Both the position numbers and the translations under genes were made by a program. 64,000 nt of DNA. It comes from Toxotes chatareus (taxonomy: Eukaryota; Chordata; Actinopteri; Toxotidae). The stretch covers positions 24,348,580 through 24,412,579 of the forward strand of contig CM028902.1 in NCBI GenBank assembly GCA_016801885.1, given 5' to 3'. Under the pieces are notes generated by a model. The model saw nothing but the letters and a program-made list of their open reading frames with translations. It was not told where the DNA came from and did not search any database. The first letter of the stretch is position 1. Every line of letters starts with the position of its first letter. Shown in pieces: positions 1 through 12,600 of this stretch.

Positions 1-266
1 TGAGTGACTTTAAATTACACTATGCAAGGTTTTTATGTAAAAAAAAAAAACAAAACAAAAAAACACACATACACAGATGTAGAGGTAGATGCTGTGACTC
101 ATCCCTCATCATAAATAAAATTTAAATATGTAGACTTGTTACACACAGGAAGGCGTGGCTCAAAGTGAGGAGTAATTTTTCTTCTCCCCCTCTCAGCCTC
201 CCATTCAGCATCCACCTTTGACTGGGTGCTCTCTTGCCTTCTGGCTGACAGCTCCTCCATCCACAG

Positions 267-1963
267 TTCAGAGACTCTAGCTGAGATGGCCAGAGTGCTC
301 AAACCTGGTGGGAGGCTAGTTCTGGATGAACCAGTAACCGGTGAGAAACAAAAGGTTTATTTTATTGTAAGTCTCTGAGTCAGGCCAGATTCCTGACCCT
401 AAAGTCCTTTAAGAGGAAGTCACCATAATATGTCAAAGTGAATGTGAAATGTTACACAACCTTTCTTATTCTTGTTGTGTTACATTGTTTTGGACTTGTT
501 TCCTTCTCTGTTCCAGGAGCTGAGATGCAAAATGTGAAGACTTCGGAGAAGCTGGTATCAGCTCTGAAGTTGTCAGGCTTCATGTCAGTGACTGAGGTGA
601 GTCAGAGTGAGTCCAGTCCAGTCTGAGTGTGTGATTATTTCACAAAAATGTTTCCTGCTATTACAATATTATACATTAATATGTGCATTAGATGGAAGTG
701 TTGCACTTATCAAACCACAATGAGCAAGACAGGAAAGAATCACAGAACAATAATCCCGGGCTTCACCCCATAAAACAAATATAAATCAAATATAAAGCTG
801 CTGCAGAATGTCTCCTTTTGGACCCGCTGACCCTCTGGTCTCCTCTCTGCACAGCTCAGCAAAGCTGAACTGAGTCCACAGGCACTGAGCTCCCTCAGGA
901 CGGCCACTGGTTACCAAGGAAACACCCTGTCTAAAGTCCGCATATCTGCCTCTAAACCCAACTTTGAGGTGGGATCATCCAGCCAAATTAAACTGTCCTT
1001 TGGGAAGAAGACACCGAAGCCAGGTGGGTTTATAATAATCATCTAAATCTGAGAAATCAGATCATGGACTATGACCACTGGGCTGTCCCTCACAGTTTCC
1101 TGTGAAACTGCATCATTTCATTGTTGTCACAGTTGATGTGAAGCTAATATTTGCTAATGTCTGTGTTTGCGGCAGAGAAACCTGCTCTGGATCCCAACAC
1201 TGTCAAAATGTGGACACTCTCAGCCAATGACATGAATGATGATGATGTGGTGAGTTACTGATTTTCACCTCTCTAATCACTAAACAGTTTTACCAGCTGG
1301 ACGGGCAGAGACACGTTCTTCCTGCGTTTACCTCGTCTTCCTTGTCCCATCTCCGTTCTCTTTCTGTAGGATCTGGTGGACTCTGACGCTCTGCTGGATG
1401 AAGATGACTTGAAGAAGCCAGATCCAGCTTCTCTTAAAGCTCCAAGCTGTGGAGAAGGCGCTGGAAAGAAGAAGAAAGCGTGCAAGAACTGGTGAGGTCA
1501 CCACACAAATGATTTCAAACCACAGACAGAAGCGTGTTGTGGGTGTGTCAGGTTGTAACTATAAGAAAATGTTACTTACTGTGAGTTTATCTGTGCCTTG
1601 AAAAGCATTTAAACGTAACACGATGCAATATGCTGTATGATGTGTAGCACGTGTGGTCTTGCTGAGGAGCTGGAGCAGGAGAGTGCAGGGAAACAGAAGA
1701 CTAATCTACCAAAATCTGCCTGTGGAAGTGTGAGTACAGGTTTATTTTTTTTCTTACAGTGTCACATCACACCATGTTTCCTCCTCCTCTGCCATTCTAA
1801 CCTGTTCACAGTGCGAATGATTTCACGGGATTTCATCATCTCTTTGTGGCAGTGTTACCTTGGTGATGCGTTCAGGTGTGCCAGCTGTCCGTACCTGGGC
1901 ATGCCAGCCTTCAAACCGGGAGAGAAGATCGTGCTGGACAACAACACGCTGACGGACGCTTGA
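267..1963 (+). CDS. ciapin1: Anamorsin / CIAPIN1 (3' part, N-terminus outside window)
   Basis: Electron-transfer Fe-S protein of the cytosolic iron-sulfur assembly pathway, partner of the diflavin reductase NDOR1; also named for an anti-apoptotic role. Seven exons join in phase: 267-340, 517-596, 855-1023, 1176-1249, 1370-1491, 1648-1729, 1853-1963, giving the last ~236 residues of a family normally ~310 long, so about 75 residues lie left of the window. Visible in order: the end of the methyltransferase-like domain (LKPGGRLVLDEPV), the linker (KPNFEVGSS, WTLSANDM), then the two cysteine motifs. Motif 1 is C-X10-C-X2-C-X-C (the human spacing, from memory, is X8, so two residues are inserted here). 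Motif 2 is the twin C-X2-C-X7-C-X2-C in CGSCYLGDAFRCASC. The motif 1 cysteines are split by the 1491/1648 splice. Convergent with prmt7. Bases 1-266 are intron. Confidence 0.95.
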
Positions 1964-2620
1964 ACCTGCAGAGATCACACATTTATCGCCCGTGCTTTCG
2001 AAACATTACATTCCTTACTCCTCCATCCATCCTGAGATGCCCCTGAACACTCGACCACCTCTGCTACAGTGACTGGAGTAAAAGCTGCTTCATCAGTGGA
2101 CGTTGCTGCTGATGTGACGGGACTCTCTGTCTGTCTGTGTGGAGCTCAGTGAGACGGCTTGTGTTTGATCAGTTCAGAGTTTCACAACATCATGTTTCGT
2201 CTGTGATTCACCAGCGTTGTCGTGCTCTCCTGTCACAACAACAGCAACAGCGAGAGCAGAGTTTCTTAATTTGGCACTGCAGCTTCGACAGTGAGGAGCA
2301 AAGGGATTTGAAGGAAATGGGAAAAAAGGCCACTGGCTTTGCAGTTTCACTCCTGCTGCTGTTAATCCTGAAAATGATGGTGTGAGAGCGAGTTTCTCTG
2401 AAGCATCTGAAAGCACTGAAATGCATTCTTTTCATTTACAATTCTATTTACATCTGATCACTGAAGTAATAATGTTCACCAGTACAGTTACAGCTTACAG
2501 AGGTCCATACACGAAGGACACAACCTGATTCCATCTTATTTATGTATATAAAGGTTTGGCAATAAGAGTCGCTGCTTTCTTTTTGTGTTTGATTTCAATA
2601 CAATAAACTAAAGCCGGACT
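1964..2620 (+). other. ciapin1: ciapin1 3' UTR
   Basis: Non-coding sequence after the ciapin1 stop codon, ending at the first good polyadenylation hexamer (AATAAA at 2602-2607). It contains a CAA/CAG-rich stretch near 2236-2255. The ORFs seen here on both strands are short and have no recognisable homology. Confidence 0.7.
2602..2607 (+). terminator. ciapin1: ciapin1 polyadenylation signal
   Basis: AATAAA about 640 bases past the stop codon. It is the first canonical hexamer on the + strand after the gene, and the next gene downstream is on the other strand. Confidence 0.6.
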
Positions 2621-3164
2621 TAGGATGTTTATCCCTGCAGCCTGTGCCCCAAACAGACGAAGACTTCCTTCCTTCGTGGAAACTTTACGACAATATAGAT
2701 ACCAAAACACATGACAACCAATATAAAACTTTATTCAACACTTCTATAACAACACTTTTGGCCTTGGTAGACCAGTGGCCTAGTAAAAAAACTCAGTCAT
2801 CTCTGATGATCTCAAATTTGGGATCTCCCTGTTTTTGGCTGTAATGATCCTAATATGTTAACAAACACACTATTCTGCATCCCTAATTATACAGATCACT
2901 GTGATGGATACAATTCTTTAATTACTGTAGAATTGGTAAATACCAGTTACTTTTAACTTTAATATGGATCATTTTCTTACATATATGAATTATAATTATA
3001 CTCAGATTAAAATGATGAAGCTTTTCAAAACACTACATTCTTGTCAGTTAGGGATGATAACAGTCAGATCATCGGTGCTGTCTGAACCACAGATGATAAA
3101 GCCAAAATGCAAACGGTGACGTGAGGTAAAAAGAGTTCGTTCTTCAGTCAGTGAGCGTGCCGCG
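2621..3164. other. AT-rich spacer between convergent ciapin1 and prmt7
   Basis: AT-rich sequence without a supported ORF. It should hold the prmt7 3' UTR, read on the minus strand. I see no repeat or RNA gene. Confidence 0.5.
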
Positions 3165-6100
3165 TCACTGAGACTCGATGCTGAAATCCATCTTAATGTC
3201 TCCTAAACCGGGTTCAAAGGTGAAGCTGTAAGACACTGAAGCTCTGCCGTCACCTGAGCTCTCCCACGGCGACCTGAAGAAATACACTCCCTGCTTCCTG
3301 TGGCGACTCCACTCACAGTCACCCTGCGGGACAAGGAGTCATCAGACGTGTCACACGCTCTAACACCAACACGTTTGTCACCAAACTACTTCCAGGAAAC
3401 ACTGGAACAGCAGAGCAGCTGAAAATGACCTCTGACCTCTGGCTGCTCTTCTTAAGCTTTTTTTCCTCTCACGTCTTAAAATGAAACTATAATACAAGCT
3501 GTTCATTTCAGTTCATTCGACATGAACTTACATAAACTACAATGAAAAGTGAGAAAGAGTGGGAAAGAACAAACTTTAACAACAACAAACATTAGATGAA
3601 AAAGGCTGGGATACCTGCTCACTGATAGGTCCAATCAGACCTGCACTGACAGTGATGTCATTGGTTAGGTGGTATTCCATCCACAAGGCAACACCGTGGC
3701 AACGACCAATCCTGAAACAGACATTTAAACAGACTGTTAATGACTCAACACGACAGGTGTTTTCATAATAACAGAAGGAGACGCTGACCTCATGAAAGGC
3801 AGTGTGCCCTGACTGCTGATTGGCTGCTGAGGGACACACTGGGTGAAGTCAAAGGTCATGACGGCTGTGGGCCGGGTCAGAGCGCGGCACGGGTACTCCC
3901 ACAGGGGGTGTGGCTCTGCCTCACGGGACTCACGGAAATCCAGAGATTGCTGGAGGGACAGAGGTGTGATGTGTTTAATGTCTCCTCACGTTTAAACCAC
4001 GAAACGGCTGCTGAATGAAAGTACGACTGCTGTGCGTGTGGAAAATAAATGAATTACAGAGAAACGCTACCTGGACCATTTCATCCATGGGTGTGACATC
4101 AAAGCCCTCACATGTTCCACATGGAGCTCTTATCCTCCACAAATCCTAACAAACATGATGAAGACAAGAAGTCTCAACAGACTTTTCCCTTCATACCATC
4201 ATACTGTTACTGGGAGAAAATGAAAATGATAAACGTGAAAACATTCTCATCTGTCTCACCTGGAGCTCCACAGCCACCATGTGAAGTGTGGCAGAGCAGG
4301 GCAGGATGGTGGCGTTGGGCTGCAGGAGGCCGGCCAGGGCGGTCCGACAGTACCAGAAGAACAGGGAGTGCCAGGGTAAGAGGCTGGTGCTGAAGTACGG
4401 TTCACCCATCAGCACAGAGATCTGCGTGAGGGGCGGCACACACTCTCTCCACTGAGTCACACGCGCTTTGTTCGATTATCAGATATATATCAGGTCCATC
4501 TGTTACTCTTGTGAATGGATGGGTGATAACTCTCAGTGTCACATCACAGCTTCTTCTGTTGTGTTCTACAGATTTTAACATGCTCTGTTTGTCTCAGTGT
4601 TTTTCAGTCAGTCAGTTATAGATGTGGTGTGTTTCCAATCGTTTGATCGATTGATTGATTGATTGTTTCAGCCTGTGGCTTTAGTATAAAGATGTGCTGT
4701 TTCATATTGTGAATTATTAAAATATTGATGAGTGCAGCTTTAAAGCCACTCAGTGGTCACGTGATCACAGACACTCTGTGGCAGGCTGCAGTGCAGTGCA
4801 CAGCACTAAAGGCTTGTTCCAAACATACCTGCTCTCCTCCTAAGTCGCTAATGGTCAGCTGATCAGTCCTCGTCTCCAGCAGCTCAACACCTCCCTTCAT
4901 CGAGTTAGCCTCCAGCACCTGCAGAGGAAAATGTGTGGTATTAGCATGTTCACCTTCCTCTGGAGTTTACTGTTATGTTTATGTTGAAAAACCTCTGTCA
5001 GCTCTCAGAGATGATAGTTGTCATTCACCTGCTCAATAACCTGTTTGGACATTCTGGAGTTTTCCACATGGAAAACCTGAGACAACAAAAAGATAAGTCA
5101 CTAACAGAGTGTGAGTGTGATTGTGTTTCGTTAGTGCAGGGACAGTATGTGTTCACGTGCTCAGAGCACAGTACCTTCTTGGCTCCAAGCATGTGAGCGA
5201 AGACAGGAAGCAGACTTCCATCGCTGACGCAGAGACACACGCTGTCCTCTCTGAGAACCTGCAGGCAACACAGCGGGGTCGTGAGCGGACAATCACGTCC
5301 ACGGATTCATTCACAGTCAGTGTGGATTCTTCTTCGTGTTAACTTACACTGCGCAGCGCGCTGACGTAGCTCTCTGTACGCCGTCTGTCGTTGAGTTCAC
5401 CAAAACGAGGCCTATTCCAAACCAGGTGAGCCTGGCAGGTACAGCACGGCCGAGAGGGAGGAGCCGCGGTCTGCGAGTCCTGCTGACTGAAAACAATGAA
5501 CACGCAGGCAGGGTGAAGGAAAGTTCTCATCCGCAGTCACATTCATCACGTGTGACTGTGACATGTGACAAACAGTTTCCTGCTGCTGAGCACGCTGTGT
5601 CTGACCTGTGAGACCGCAGGCTGTACCACAGACTGTAGTCATCGTGGCAGACAGTCAGACTGAGCTCCTCCCCCTCCGTCACCTCGCTCTCCACAGGCAG
5701 GAAGTACACGCTCTGCATCCAGTGGTCCCTCCACTAAAACACACCACAGCATTAACAAAGGGCACTGAGAGCCTGAACCAGAGCATCGTAACACCGTGTC
5801 CCATAACACACCGGGGCCATCTTTGGCTGTGGGTACGTCCAGCTGGGAGCCATGGTGCACACAATGCTTCCGCTGGGATCCATGTCAAGGTCCCACCAGG
5901 ACAGGACCACCTGGGCTCGACCGCCGGACTGAGCCACAAACTGGGAGGAGTGGGACTGGAAGGCACTGCTTACTGGTTTGCTGAAATCCAAACTGAAAGG
6001 GACAGACGGAGCGGGAGGAGACACAAGATGAGGAAAAAAAATTTTGAGAGAAAAAAAACAACCTAGAAGAACGTCTTTCACACGTGTGTCTCACGTTCAC

Positions 6101-7547
6101 ACCTGAACATGGTGCAGAGGGGACCCAGAGGGGTGAAGCTGCTCGGAGACACCTGGCTCAGCTGAATGTCGCACACCGAATGAGCTCCGGCGCAGCGGCC
6201 CACAGCCGGAGGTGGGACCAGACGGGCCCCCTCCACCTCCACCGGCTGCAGCTGAGCCCAGCTCCACAGCAGCTCCGACTCCACCAGCTGAGCGTAGACG
6301 GTGGCCCGGTGAGGAACCGCCTCACAGCCCTCCTGCAGGGTGGAGGGACACGACCAGTTAGAACGCTGTGGATGGATTTACAGATAGAACTGTACACACA
6401 CACACACACACACACTGGACCAGATTCTGATGAGCATGTTCATAGCTGGGCAGGGCTCCTTCACCTATCAGCTCTGTATCAAACAGTTCTGTTATCAGGA
6501 TGTTGGCCTTCATCTGCATATCTCCATCTGTAACATAACACACACGAGGCTGGATCGACCCAACATGTAGAAAATACAACCCATCACACACATTTCAGCC
6601 ACACACAGTGTTCATGTAGTGTCGCTGTGTGTGTGTGTGTTGTTTCTCCCTGACCTGGCCCCACAGTGACATCAGTAGAGTGTTTGTTAATAATCTTGAT
6701 CTTATCAGAGAAGCCGTTCTTCTCCACGATGCACTGGGCGGCTTCAGCCATGGGCTTAAACACCTGAGGACACAGAGGACGTCACTGAAGCTGTGTAATG
6801 TCTCAGAGAAGGGTAGGTGATGAAAGAGTTAGTGATGAGTTGGTGAAATGTGGGAGAACCATAGAAGAAGAGTACTGCCTGTACCTCCACAGCATAGCAG
6901 AAGTCGGCACCAGCGGTGACGGCCATCATGGACAGCAGCCCCGTTCCTGTCCCGATGTCCAGGACAACGACCTTCTCACCACGAGCCTTCACTCGGGCCA
7001 CAGCTGCCCGGATCCCCTGGTAGTACTTCTCATTCTGAAAAGGAGGACAGGAAGTCAGCTGGGTTTATGGGAACGTTCTGTCATAAACTGCTTGTTCATA
7101 TTTAATACATTAAGTGTGGAGCGGAGTCAGAGATTATTCTGATCAGCTAATATTTTCAAAAACCTTTAATAAAAACCTGACAGTTTAACAATGTGTTATT
7201 TATTCACTCGTTCTCAGACGTGTGCAGATGTTTGTTTTGACCTGTAAAGATTCTGATATACACAGATCCATGTGTCATGTTCTCCACACTCACCCTGTCA
7301 TGATCATGGAGCATATCAGCATAACAGGACCTGAAAGATAAACACACCAATCTCAGATCTGATTAACGGGACCACAGGTTCAGAGAATGTTGGGGTGTGT
7401 GTGTGCGGTGAAACTGTCACATGTGAACTGTGCGGAGCGGGCTCTGAGCTACCTGGCTATCTCCTGGTGGTAGTCGTACTCCTCACTCTCCTCCACCCAG
7501 TCTAAGGCTCCGGTGCTCGGGTTGGCTCTTCCACAGAAGGTCTTCAT
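3165..7547 (-). CDS. prmt7: Protein arginine N-methyltransferase 7
   Basis: Type III arginine methyltransferase making monomethyl-arginine on histones, Sm proteins and other RG/RXR targets. Seventeen exons, all in phase, give 678 codons (human PRMT7 is 692): 7453-7547, 7294-7330, 6895-7034, 6655-6763, 6416-6527, 6103-6332, 5812-5992, 5606-5733, 5348-5486, 5175-5258, 5039-5076, 4829-4918, 4260-4421, 4071-4145, 3789-3949, 3615-3711, 3165-3323. The start ATG heads MKTFCGRANP, matching the known N-terminus. Module 1 carries the SAM motif VLDIGTGTGLLS (about residues 68-79) and the double-E loop TELFDTELIGEG, with both glutamates at 144 and 153. Module 2 (SVCLCVSDGSLLPV, then SVLMGEPYFSTSLLPWH) is the degenerate second copy typical of PRMT7. 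The exon 5 donor lies inside a (GT)n run. Convergent with ciapin1. Confidence 0.97.
6395..6415. repeat. (CA)n microsatellite forming a prmt7 splice donor
   Basis: About ten CA units on the + strand. Read on the minus strand, the first GT of the run is the 5' splice site of the prmt7 exon ending at 6416. Phase and homology (QNLVQ/EGCEAVPH) fix the exon end exactly there. Confidence 0.85.
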
Positions 7548-7599
7548 CTCTGCTCTCACACTCCGCGGAGCTGTCCGGCTGAATGAACGCGGTTTGTTT

Positions 7600-7725
7600 T
7601 CCGGTTGGAATTTTCTACAAAAGCCTAAAAGTAAAAAATTGGATCACAGAAGAAGCGTTGCCCCAACGGGAGCGGCCATCTTTCTCAGCGACGTCACAAA
7701 CTCTTCGAGTCACGTGACTAGCACA
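7600..7725 (-). promoter_or_regulatory. prmt7: prmt7 proximal promoter
   Basis: Just upstream of the prmt7 start lie motifs typical of TATA-less housekeeping promoters. There is a YY1-type site (GCGGCCATCTTT, 7672-7683), a CRE-like site (GCGACGTCAC, 7688-7697) and a palindromic E-box GTCACGTGAC (7709-7718). The transcription start itself is not determined. No gene on the other strand shares the region within the next 1.9 kb. Confidence 0.6.
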
Positions 7726-7782
7726 ATTTTTCTTTTCTTTCTTTCTTTTTCTTTTTAAACCGTTTTCTTTTCAGAATGAAAT

Positions 7783-7892
7783 TACGGAGGAGTATTAGGG
7801 CCACATCTAGAAAAATAAAGAAAAGTAGTATTCTGATTTTAAACTCTAATTTTCTTTTTTCCCCCCACACGTGGCCCTAATCCTCTTCCGTA
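7783..7892. mobile_element. 110-bp MITE with 22-bp terminal inverted repeats
   Basis: Arms at 7783-7804 and 7871-7892 are inverted copies matching at 20 of 22 positions, beginning TACGGA and ending GGCCAC. Similar short words (GAAAT left, GGAAAT right) flank the element and may be target duplications. There is no coding capacity. It sits directly upstream of the prmt7 promoter elements. Superfamily not assigned. Confidence 0.75.
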
Positions 7893-9601
7893 GGAAATAA
7901 AGTGATATTTTTTTTCTACTGTAACAACGGTGTTAATCTAAACATGTGAAAGTAACACCCACTTAATAGCATGATTTTTAATATTGATCATATCCGCATT
8001 GAAATTATTTGTAATAATATTCTAAATATATAAATTACTAAATGATGAAAGTTTTACTGTAGTCAGTTTCGTAAGCATTTATTTTACAGAGTTTACAATG
8101 TGCTTTAGAGGTTTGCATTGAACCAGAACAAGCAAAATACCCTTTGAAATACCAGTAGGAAACACTTTTCAAAAGGAAATAAGTTTGAAAAGGTTGAAAG
8201 TATAACATAAATACAATAAATATATATTTTTTAAAATCAGATTAAAAAAACACCCAATATTAACAACAACGCAAGAGAAAAAGGAGAAAATAAAAACACA
8301 TAAAGAGAGAGAGAGAGATTTATAAGTAACAGGTTAGCAGCCTAAGTTCCTCAGGTAGGACAGTTCACAGTCCAGGAGTCCTCAGTGAAAACACACCGTA
8401 CTGTGTAACTAACAACAACCTTCACCTGGTACGTACAGCAAAACAACTGTCAGTATGTGTTATGGACTCCATTCTCTTGTATTTGTACAGGAAGCCTGTT
8501 CTAACCACAGTCTTTTCATTGATTACACCAGAAATGAACAATGATGTGTTATTCTAACTCTCTGTCAGTGAAATAAACACTGCATCATATACATCAACTG
8601 CTGAGACACTTCAAAATCCAATAGACTTCTTCCTGTTTGAGGGAAGTTATCGGAGGCTGTGAATCTGTTTACATTCAGTGATCATTTGCAGATCCCAGGG
8701 GCCACAGGAGTAAATTCTTCTCTCTATGACTCAGCTGTTGCTAAGGAGTCAGAGATCCTGAAAAAAGACCTGCTAATAGTGTGTCACGTGATCAGTGGTC
8801 TAACTAAAAGGGTCCAAGCTTCAGGAAGAGTGTCTGCTGCAGCCCTGACACAATGGAGTTGAATGACAGTTTATCAGTGGAAAAGATGGGTTCATAATTT
8901 TTCACAGTCAACTCACAGGTTTTGTTTCTACAGCCTTACCTGTTCAGGTATGAGCAGTAGTGATGTTATGATGGCTAATGTTAGCAAACAGAGTTCATTG
9001 GGCGACTTTGACTCTTTTCTACCTGCCCCACTGTTGCCCCAAAACAACACTGACTCAGCTCCACACCTGCCCCAATTAAGTTTTAGCATTTACATATATT
9101 TCATAAGCACAACAATCGATCAACAACAATAATAGAATGTATTTAATTTTATCACATAATTCAGTTTATGTTTATGTTGAGTCATGTGACGTGATTTTTG
9201 AGTGAGAAGAAGAAAATTTAAAAACCCTTCTTCCTGTTCGAAGTTGCCTGATGCAGCTGAGACATGTCAGACACAACAGCTTGTATCAGGGCTGCGGATG
9301 TGGTGGTCACAGGAAGTGACCGTGAATCGCTAACAAGTAGTTGCTCATGAGCAAGGCCTTGAACCCTCGACCTGCTTCAGTGGGCGACAGAAGAAGACTG
9401 AAGGTGGCACTGGGCAGCTCCCAGTATGAATGATGTGTGTAACACTGTGAGTGTGAAGCCGCGTCGGCCGTCCATCAACGTGACGTGAAACTTGAAGCAC
9501 AGCAGAAACTAACTGAGTTGACGGGACCTGGGCTGATGATCCATCAGACCCACCCTGAAGGATTCAGTGTGAAAAGCTGAGCACAGGTCAGAGGTGTGTA
9601 G
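7893..9601. other. prmt7-exoc3l1 intergenic region
   Basis: AT-rich non-coding DNA with a short (GA)n run near 8306-8319. The short ORFs at 8659-9132 show no recognisable protein and are read as chance. A SINE relic lies in the last part. The sequence just before 9602 should be the exoc3l1 3' UTR, but I see no clear polyadenylation hexamer close to the stop. Confidence 0.5.
9325..9475 (+). mobile_element. Degenerate tRNA-type SINE relic
   Basis: The order of words resembles common fish SINEs: TGAGCAAGGCCTTGAACC, then a CAGTGGGCGAC segment, then CACTGGGCAGCTCCCAGTATG, then a GTAACACTGTGAGTG end. The same GAGCAAGGC core appears in the better preserved copy near 63.2 kb. The 5' tRNA-like part is too decayed to place. 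Confidence 0.45.
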
Positions 9602-12600
9602 TCATGCACACTTGGCAGTGGGTAGACAGAAGGCCATGGTGGAGGGAGGCACCAGGATGTCGGTGAAGATGGGCCGATATCCTGCCGGCAGAGGGGGGGC
9701 GCTCTGCTCCAGCAAGTCCAGCACAGCCCCTCTGATGTCCCTGGAGACATCACCGCGGATGTCCAGCAGCACAGATACATGCTCTTCACTGAGGGGACAG
9801 AACAACATTTAGGTATGATCCCTGACAATTTCATCAATATGACTGAAACCAAACACTGTTAGCGTTAGCTACTTCCGCAGCAAGGGTCTGGTTCCATCAG
9901 TGGATAACAACCACACAACGAGCAGGGAAGGCTGAAAAGCACGAGGCTGTGGGAGCAGAGCAGGAGAGGTCAGGTTACCTGATGTCGGGGTATTTGGCTG
10001 CGAGTCCTGACACTTCCAGAGTGAGCATGCTGGGATCTTTGACTCGGATGAAGTCAGCCAGGATGGGTAGTAAGGCTAAAGGGTTGACCTCAGGCACTGA
10101 CCCATCACCCTCCTACACAGACACACAGTTACACACCTGAGTCTGACTGATACAAACAGCAGCACTGTGATGTGTGAGATGAATCTGACACTGACACAAC
10201 ATTTCACAGGCTGTGATGGTGGTGTTGTGGTAACGATGCTCACCAGGCCGTGGAAGATTTCTCTGAACAGCTGGTCATCCTGAACCATCTGCTGAGCGAG
10301 CTGCCTCCTGTCCTCAGCGCCGCGACACACCAGCCTCTTCTGCATCAGAGCCCTGACGTACTCCACCACCATCAGCCACTGGGCCTCCTCCTGCAGACGC
10401 TGTCCACACAAATATAAGGCTCAGCATTCAGACCGTGACTGTGCATGCAAGGTTCAGACCAGTGAGAGTTTACTGATCATCCGATCAGTAAAACCAGTAG
10501 ACTGTGATGAAGCAGGCTCTTTAGCATCCCCAGAACCCCCCAGACCCCAGGATTCAACATGCTGTAAGCTGAATAGTTGAACAAACAAATACAGTGCAGC
10601 TGAACCACAGTCTGCACACTGAGCATGGAAACAGAGCTGCGACCTGTCGGCAGGGTGGCCGAACACGGCCGTACAGCTCCAGGTGACGCTCCAGGACGTG
10701 GCAGAGTTTGGGCGTGGGGTCTCCCTGGACCAACCAGGGTCGGGTCAGCAGGCCCGGGAGGAAAGGCTGAAGGTCCAACAGAAGCTGATCCATCACCAGG
10801 CGACACGCCCGTCTCACCGCCCGGTCCAGAGCTGCCAGCGGGTTGGGAGGAGTCCGAGAGAACTGGCCCGCCGACCGGGACGACTGCTGCTGCTGCAGGC
10901 TCTCTGTGGACTTTCTGCATCACACAGGAGAGGACACTGAAACTTCTACAGACCAGCACAGATTTAATCTGTGGGCTCAACCTGATTTTATTTTTTTATC
11001 TGGATTATTCTTCAGATTAATTTTACTTTCATTTTAGGAGGAGCACGAGACAGCATCGCCTTGAGTGGACAGATCATTAGAGCAAGGGACAACTTAACCA
11101 GATGATAACCCTGTTAGTACATGAGGTGTATGCTGCGTGAAGACTGGAGAAAACAGTCAGCTTTACCAGGATGCCTGTGATGCTGACATGATATTAACAC
11201 ACTCCAGGTCCCCGAGGTATCACAACAGGTGAAAACATGGTGTTGTGAAGCTCTGAAATCATTTCACCAACACTCTGCCATCATCTTACTTGAGGATGAT
11301 GCAGTTGCTGATGGAGGCCAGCAAATAGTGGAGGTAGAACTTGTTTTTGTTGTTGCTGGGATACCTGCGATGCTCTTTCCCAAATTCCACCAGAGCTTCC
11401 CGAAACCTGGAAAAGGTGACGACGTGAAGAAATGAAGGTAAGTGAAAGGTAAAAGCAGCTGAGAGTGACACAGGAGGCAGGTGTGTAAAGGCAGTGGCAC
11501 CTGTTCAAGAGGTTCTCCATCTCATACAGTCCCATCTGTATAGTCTGATCTCGAAGGGATTCTCCGATCATCAGAGCCACCCGGGCGTTCTCCTCCAGCA
11601 TCTGAACAGGTCCACACAAAACATCAAGTATGATCTGACCCGTCTCAGGCTCTGAGGACGTTCAGTACTCAGAGCTGAAAGGAGGTTACAGAGCTTGGAG
11701 ACAGTTGTTTTTTAATTTTTTAGCTAATTCAGTTTAAAGAAGCAGTGAGCACATAATGTCATTACAAAGCGTGTCTCCAGGCAGTGGACAGAGATGAAGA
11801 CCATTACTGTGATTACATTTGGTTAGATTAGATTGGATTCTCACAGCACTCACAGCTGAACCTTATGAGGCTCAAATCTATTAAAGACACTTTAAAACAC
11901 TTCAGACAGATGTCAGTGCCCATATTTCCACCTGCGTGTGTGTGTGTGTGTGTGTGTGTGGCTGTGTTTCTGTGAATGTATAGCATGTTGCTTACCTGTG
12001 TGATTATAGTAGGCAGGCTGGTTTGGTAGAAACCTTCATGGTCTGTATCTGGTTCCTGGTCTCTCTGCCAGTCTTGCAGCTCCACCTGCAGAGCTTTGTG
12101 CATCCACTCTGATACACTCTTCTACAACAGCAACAACACGGAAACACACATTGACAGTACTCGAATGACACCGTCATGGCTCCTCCACGTCGGAGCAGAG
12201 TTTAGTCCTGACTTTTCCTGGAGATGAACTGAAGTTTATTTTGCACGTCCTTCCCAAAAGGCAGACATCAACAAGCTGTTGGAATACGAGCTATGATGGG
12301 TGTCTAACACAAAATGTGTAGTCCTCTGTGTATCCAGGCTCTATAATGTCTTTTTAACTCAGATTCCAGGCCTACATACCCAAACATTACCTACGAGGTG
12401 ACCCTGTTTTCAGAGGCCTCTCTTCACAGGGACACGGGTCCCGGTTTGTGAACTCACCCGGACGCTCTGCACGTATTTGTTCTGCAGCTGCTCCAGTCCG
12501 TCAGAGGAGATGAGAGGTCCCAGCTCTTCTTTCTCCATCTGAGTCACCAGCTCTGGATGACCCATCATGTCTGGGCTGCCAAAACGAGACGGTCACGCTC

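Noticed and set aside
5608..6533. Several + strand ORFs of 130-152 codons
   Set aside because: Antisense shadows of prmt7 exons, which are fixed by homology and phase.
10477..10980. 167-codon proline/glycine-rich frame on the minus strand
   Set aside because: Overlaps a true exoc3l1 exon in another frame. The exoc3l1 frame (ACRLVMDQLLLDLQPFLPGL) has the family match; the other is a GC-rich shadow.
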